Shown here piece by piece: positions 59,778 through 64,000 of a DNA stretch of 64,000 nt (positions within the stretch are counted from its first letter, which is position 1; each line of letters opens with the position of its first letter). Source of the DNA: Oscarella lobularis (lineage: Eukaryota; Porifera; Homoscleromorpha; Homosclerophorida; Oscarellidae). Made by a program: the position numbers and the translations under genes. The notes under the pieces were generated by a model that was not told where the DNA came from, did not search any database, and worked only from the letters and a program-made list of their open reading frames with translations. Location: the NCBI RefSeq assembly GCF_947507565.1, contig NC_089183.1, forward strand, positions 2,790,001 to 2,854,000, written 5' to 3'.

Positions 59778-62700
59778 ATGGCTCGTAATTCAACAGTCGT
59801 CGATTTGACGATGATCGACGACGACGACGACGATTTGTTTATTCATGCTCAAGGTCCTGGAATAGTTATTTCGAATCGGGGCCCCTTTTGAGGATTTTTT
59901 TGCGTTTTAGACTCGTCGATGATTCAGATGGAGATTTCAGAAGTTGAATCGCAACTAGAAGACGTAGAAAAGCAAATCGAGGCACTCCAAGACCGAAAAG
60001 AATCGCTTCAAACACGTAAAGCCGAACTACTCTCGGAGCTTGACCAAAAAACGTCGCCAATCGAAGCGAAATCGAACCCGAATATGAAAGACTATGATCT
60101 TAGAAAGACATTTTCGTGGACTGAAAGGGTAGAAGAGTCGAAAAGTCGCGATTTCGGAATCGAAACATTTCGACCGTTTCAACTCGAAACAATCAACGCT
60201 ACATTGTCGAAAAAGGACGTCATACTCATCATGCCGACAGGAGGTGGCAAGAGCCTCTGCTTTCAGTTACCAGCCGTTGTCGTAGAGTATGGACTAACTC
60301 TCGTCGTATCTCCACTTCTATCTCTGATGGAAGATCAGGTATAAATGTATATTGATTAAAAAGGGGGGTCACTTTTCTATTGGTTTGAAACCTGAGGTTG
60401 CACTAGAGCTTCATTAGGAGCTGGGGTACACATAACCAATGGTGCTAATATTACTTAGTTTAGGAACCTGACTTCTTTTAGTGGAGATCAGGTGTTAATT
60501 AAACTTTATTCTCTCCTCTCTCTCTCTCAATCCAGGTCACTACTCTAAAGAGTCGAGGAATTCGTGCCGCGCTTCTCAACGCCAGTAGCAAGCCATCCGA
60601 AATCGATCAGATTCACGCAGCGATGACAGACCACAAGCCCAACCTTCGTCTCCTCTACGTTACCCCAGAGAAAATCGCAAGCTCAAAACGCTTCATGAAC
60701 AAACTCGAAAAAGCCTACGAACTCGGTCGTCTCGCGCGCATCGTCATCGACGAAGTCCACTGCGCGAGCCAATGGGGTCACGACTTTCGTCCCGACTATA
60801 AAAAACTCGGCATACTTCGCATGCAATTTCCCGGCGTTCCGTTGCTCGGCTTAACCGCCACGGCAACCGAACACGTTGTTAAAGACGTGAAGGAGATTCT
60901 CGGCTTGGGACGCGATTGTCTCGTCTTTCGCGCGTCGTTCAATCGAACGAATCTCGTCTACGAAGTCATTCCTAAGCCGTCTGGCGGCAAGGCGGCGATT
61001 GCGAGTGTACGAGATCTGATAAAGCAACGATTCTCTGAGCAAACAGGTTCAAGGATGTTTAATTAATAATGGGGATTATGTATTTATTTTTATTAAGGAA
61101 TTGTTTACTGTCTGTCTCGACGCGAATGCGAGACGGTGGCGTTTGAGTTGAGCAAAGGCGGCGTCAAGGCGGCGGCCTACCACGCGGAGCTGCATCCGCG
61201 CGAACGCAGTAAGGTTCAAGCTCTCTGGTTTGGAAGCGACGTTCACGTACGAGAATTTGCCAACGTAGATTTTTACAGAAATTTCATTTTTTTCGTAGGT
61301 TGTCGTGGCGACGATTGCGTTCGGTATGGGGATCGATAAAGCCGACGTTCGCTTCGTCATACACCACACGGTAAGCAAATCGGTCGAGAATTTCTACCAG
61401 GAAACGGGACGTGCGGGACGTGACGGCAAGACGGCGCACTGCATTTTGTTCTGGCGCTGTCCGGACGCTTATCGTCTGAGTTCTATGGTATTCAACACGC
61501 CGTCGGGTCGAGATAATCTTTATCTTATGTTAAGGTATGTGATACGGTTTATTGATTGGGAGGGCGTAATTTATACTGAGGCGATGTGGGGATCCTTTTT
61601 TAATTATTTGATTAACGAGTCTAGCGAGGCAAATGCGCATGCAGGGTAAAGATGCTCTTTGAATCATTATTCATAACTCCATCGTTTATTGGAGGATCCT
61701 GGACACTATTGAATATGTAGTGCTGTTTAGATTAATCCCTGGGCGCTCTCACTCATTCACATATACCGTACATTGTTTAGTTCGCGACCCTTGACTCACA
61801 CATATCGTTTATCAAAAGTTCAATACGTATTCACAAATAGATTAGGCCTTTCTCTCTTCAAAAACTCTTTGCTTGGGGTCCTTGCTCTAGTTAAGTTAAG
61901 GAAAGGGGGGTAGCAACGTGAAAACAATACCCTAGTCAAGCGTGCCTTTTTTTCTCTTCTTAGATACTGCCTTGATGGAACTACGTGTCGTCGTTGCATT
62001 CTCGCCCGTCATTTCAACGAATCCTTCCTCCCCGATCAATGCAATCGCTCGTGCGATCACTGCATTGAGGGCCTCTCCTCTCTAACCCCCGACGACGAAA
62101 TCGTCGGCAAACCCGTTCGCCTCGACCTGACGGAAGCGTGTCGCGACGTCGTCACGATAGCAAATCACGCCGCGCGAACGAACCAACGAATGACGGCGAA
62201 CCAACTCGTCGACGCGTGGCTCGGCACGGGTAAGCCGTCCCATCGCGTCGTCTCCGTCAAGCCGCCGCTCGGTCACACGCGCGAACAGTGCGAAACGATC
62301 GTCCTCAACATGATCCTCGACCAGTATCTCCAAGAGGAGTTCCACTTCACTGCCTACAATACGAACAGTTATCTCAAAGCGGGTCGTCGCGCCCATTCCC
62401 TGCTTCGGGGCTCCGCCAAGGCACTTTTTTATCTTCCCGGCTACGTTTATCTTAATCGTGCGCGTTGCGTCGAAGGCGAGGCTCCTCCTGCTGCCGTTGC
62501 CCGGCTGCCGTCGCTTTGGCGATCGAAGCGTGTCGTGCAAAAAACGGATATTGTGTACGGGGACGATGACGACGACGACAGCGCGTCGTCATCAGCTCCG
62601 AAGAGACATTTACATAGAGCCCTGTCTAGCGTTAGAGTTTCCGTTCAGACTCCTATCGTTTCTCCAGCTGTCTTGGGGTCAGAAATTGAAATTCCGACGG

Positions 62701-62876
62701 CTGTTTCTCCTGTTCGGCTAGATTTGAATGCAGGTATTAGAGAGGAGGTTGTTACGTCAGAAACGTCGATGACGACGGCGGCGGCAAAGAGAAGTCGGTG
62801 CTCGAAGGCGCCCACACTTTCTGACAATTCGGACGATGACGAGTTCAGTCTTGCCTTGTATGACACTCTGGGTTGA
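59778..62876 (+). CDS. RECQL: RecQ-family DNA helicase, RECQ1 type
   Basis: Start ATG 59778 ([19 protein letters not shown]), a short first exon, then a coiled coil ([20 protein letters not shown]). Helicase motifs: FRPFQLETI (motif 0), [14 protein letters not shown] (Walker A, near 60240), [32 protein letters not shown] (DEVH box, near 60750), [41 protein letters not shown] and [11 protein letters not shown] zinc-binding RQC part follows ([14 protein letters not shown]) and a winged-helix part ([30 protein letters not shown]) ends in an acidic Ser-rich tail. RECQ1 unwinds branched DNA at stalled forks. No HRDC domain is seen, which fits RECQ1 rather than BLM or WRN. Six or seven exons. Confidence 0.95.
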
Positions 62877-63109
62877 GCGAGTTGGGTTTTCCTCGTTTAT
62901 TTTCTGCACCTCGTAAGCGACGACTAGAATAGAATTAGGAGTCTCGAACGTCAGATTTTTGTAGCACACGTGACCGTGTTCGATGCTGCCTCTTAGTATC
63001 TGACTGGTAAGGTAATAGCAAAAGATATATTCAAAGAAGACAAAAGGAGAGCAAAGAACTGACATATTATTATTATATTATTATATCGAGTATACACGAA
63101 ACCTCTATC
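62877..63109. other. Convergent 3' regions of RECQ1 and ferroportin
   Basis: An AT-rich TATTATTATTATATTATTAT stretch at 63063-63088 sits between the two stop codons. No other feature. Confidence 0.5.
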
Positions 63110-64000
63110 TCAGTCTGGCGCGTTTGGATACCGGCGTCCTTGACACGGAAGCAGATGCCCTCGAATCTTCTTCGCGTACACCGCATAGAACATCGACGCC
63201 ACGATGGCCACCGAGACGGAAGCGAGAATGAGATATCCGAACTGGCCCGGCTGCGGAAAAGCGGTGACGAGCGCACATCGTATCATATCGAAATTATAGT
63301 TAATAACCCATTGGACGCCGCCGACGATACCGCGATCCTTCGTCGACACCGTTTCCTGATAGATCTGCATGACGGCGCAGTCGAACATCCACAAGCCCGC
63401 GCGAGACGGCACGAGACCGGCGATCAGAGCGATCATCGACGGCGTGTAAGGATCGTTGTTACGACGCGTCGTCACGTTCGGAAAATTCTCGCATTCGATA
63501 ATCGTCGTCGCGTTGAGAATCGGCGGCGCGGCGGAGACGTTGACGAGCGTCGACGCGGTGACGTTCGTTTCCACGCAAACGGTCGCATTCGCAACTCGAC
63601 ACGACGACGTATGTTTGAGGTGTTCGACGCGCGAGCTTCCCGGCATAAAGACGGAGGCGGCGCAGACGAGAAGGCAGCCAATTTGAATTAACATTGCAAA
63701 CATTCCCGTTCTCGTCAGTCCGATGCGTCGTCGCAACGTCGGATAAATAGCCGTGCCGAGTATCGCCATGCCGGCGGCGAGTCCCTGATAGACGCTTATT
63801 TGCCAATACTTCATTCCCTGCGTGACGAGGTAGGCGTTGAAGAGGCCGCCAAACGCGAGTACGGTCATGTAGAGTATGGCCATGGCCATACCGGACATAA
63901 AAGCCTTTTGATGGTAGAACGTTTTCCAGCCGCGTACGAGAGTCGAACAGCTCCCCGTTAACTTGGAGAAGAAACTCCGTTGTTCTGTCCTCTCGATGAA
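63110..64000 (-). CDS. SLC40A1: Ferroportin iron exporter, C-terminal part
   Basis: Minus-strand gene whose 5' end lies beyond the window. Visible blocks: KTFYHQKAFMSGMAMAILYM, QGMKYWQISVYQGLAAGMAI, LRRRIGLTRTGMFAMLIQIG, ASVFMPGSS, a long Asn/Thr/Val-rich extracellular loop with several N-x-T/S sites (about residues 90-150 of this part), then MIALIAGLVPSRAGLWMFDC, VMQIYQETVSTKDRGIVGGV, INYNFDMIR and GYLILASVSVAIVASMFYAV, ending GHLLPCQGRRYPNAPD. This matches the last six membrane spans of ferroportins, which carry ferrous iron out of cells. In vertebrates the Cys326 hepcidin site is in this half; I do not see a clear equivalent, which is expected where hepcidin is absent. A single long exon covers this whole part. 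Confidence 0.93.
   Translation of the reverse strand, partial: FIERTEQRSFFSKLTGSCSTLVRGWKTFYHQKAFMSGMAMAILYMTVLAFGGLFNAYLVTQGMKYWQISVYQGLAAGMAILGTAIYPTLRRRIGLTRTGMFAMLIQIGCLLVCAASVFMPGSSRVEHLKHTSSCRVANATVCVETNVTASTLVNVSAAPPILNATTIIECENFPNVTTRRNNDPYTPSMIALIAGLVPSRAGLWMFDCAVMQIYQETVSTKDRGIVGGVQWVINYNFDMIRCALVTAFPQPGQFGYLILASVSVAIVASMFYAVYAKKIRGHLLPCQGRRYPNAPD

Noticed and set aside
63140-63691. 183-residue plus-strand frame
   Set aside because: Antisense shadow of ferroportin, with the expected Arg-rich composition.

Overview
The window looks like nuclear DNA of an early-branching animal. Genes are densely packed and multi-exon, with many introns of about 40-100 bp, often AT-rich and built from TTAATTAA-like strings. 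The gene content is clearly metazoan: MYRF, eRF1, calumenin, ferroportin, GOT1, RECQ1, M1AP, and Roc, ankyrin and Death-fold proteins. A sponge, perhaps a homoscleromorph, would fit the compactness and the wealth of Death-fold genes, but that is inference; no rRNA or mitochondrial marker is present. I recognised no retrovirus, LTR element, Polinton, tRNA, rRNA or CRISPR.

Layout. 0.8-4.2 kb: a damaged Roc-Death fragment preceded by a decayed copy of the MYRF promoter and first exons, then an intact CARD-to-Death gene. 4.6-9.1 kb: a small possible mitochondrial membrane protein, calumenin (HDEF signal) and a phospholipase B1-type GDSL lipase. 9.4-19.6 kb: nine head-to-tail three-exon genes for claudin-like four-pass proteins, most using a GC-AG second intron. 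19.9-27.0 kb: MYRF and translation release factor eRF1. 27.5-32.4 kb: a two-exon cytosine-deaminase-superfamily gene resembling AID/APOBEC, an immunoglobulin-domain receptor and two small transmembrane Death-domain genes, both damaged near the C-terminus. 32.9-37.4 kb: GOT1, M1AP and PDHX (without a visible lipoyl domain). 38.1-46.2 kb: one large gene, or two adjacent ones, encoding CARD - shared middle domain - about twenty ankyrin repeats - Roc - COR - Death. 47.0-51.6 kb: an unrecognised two-exon gene, an NHL-repeat protein and a serine racemase/threonine dehydratase-like enzyme. 51.4-62.9 kb: three paralogues of an unrecognised family (one fused to a PDZ domain), a P-loop GTPase, a large single-exon protein and RECQ1. 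63.1-64.0 kb: the 3' end of ferroportin, running off the window.

Themes. First, the Death-fold genes (five loci), the Ig receptor, the deaminase, the GTPase and the possible pore-forming-type protein make this look like an innate-immunity or cell-death neighbourhood, mixed with housekeeping genes. Second, local duplication is everywhere: the tetraspan array, a 269-bp ankyrin-exon repeat, the unrecognised three-gene family, a duplicated MYRF 5' end, and a duplicated racemase/RECQ1 divergent promoter block in which each copy kept one gene and lost the other. All exon limits below were read by eye from splice signals, frame continuity and family similarity; no alignment or transcript data were available.
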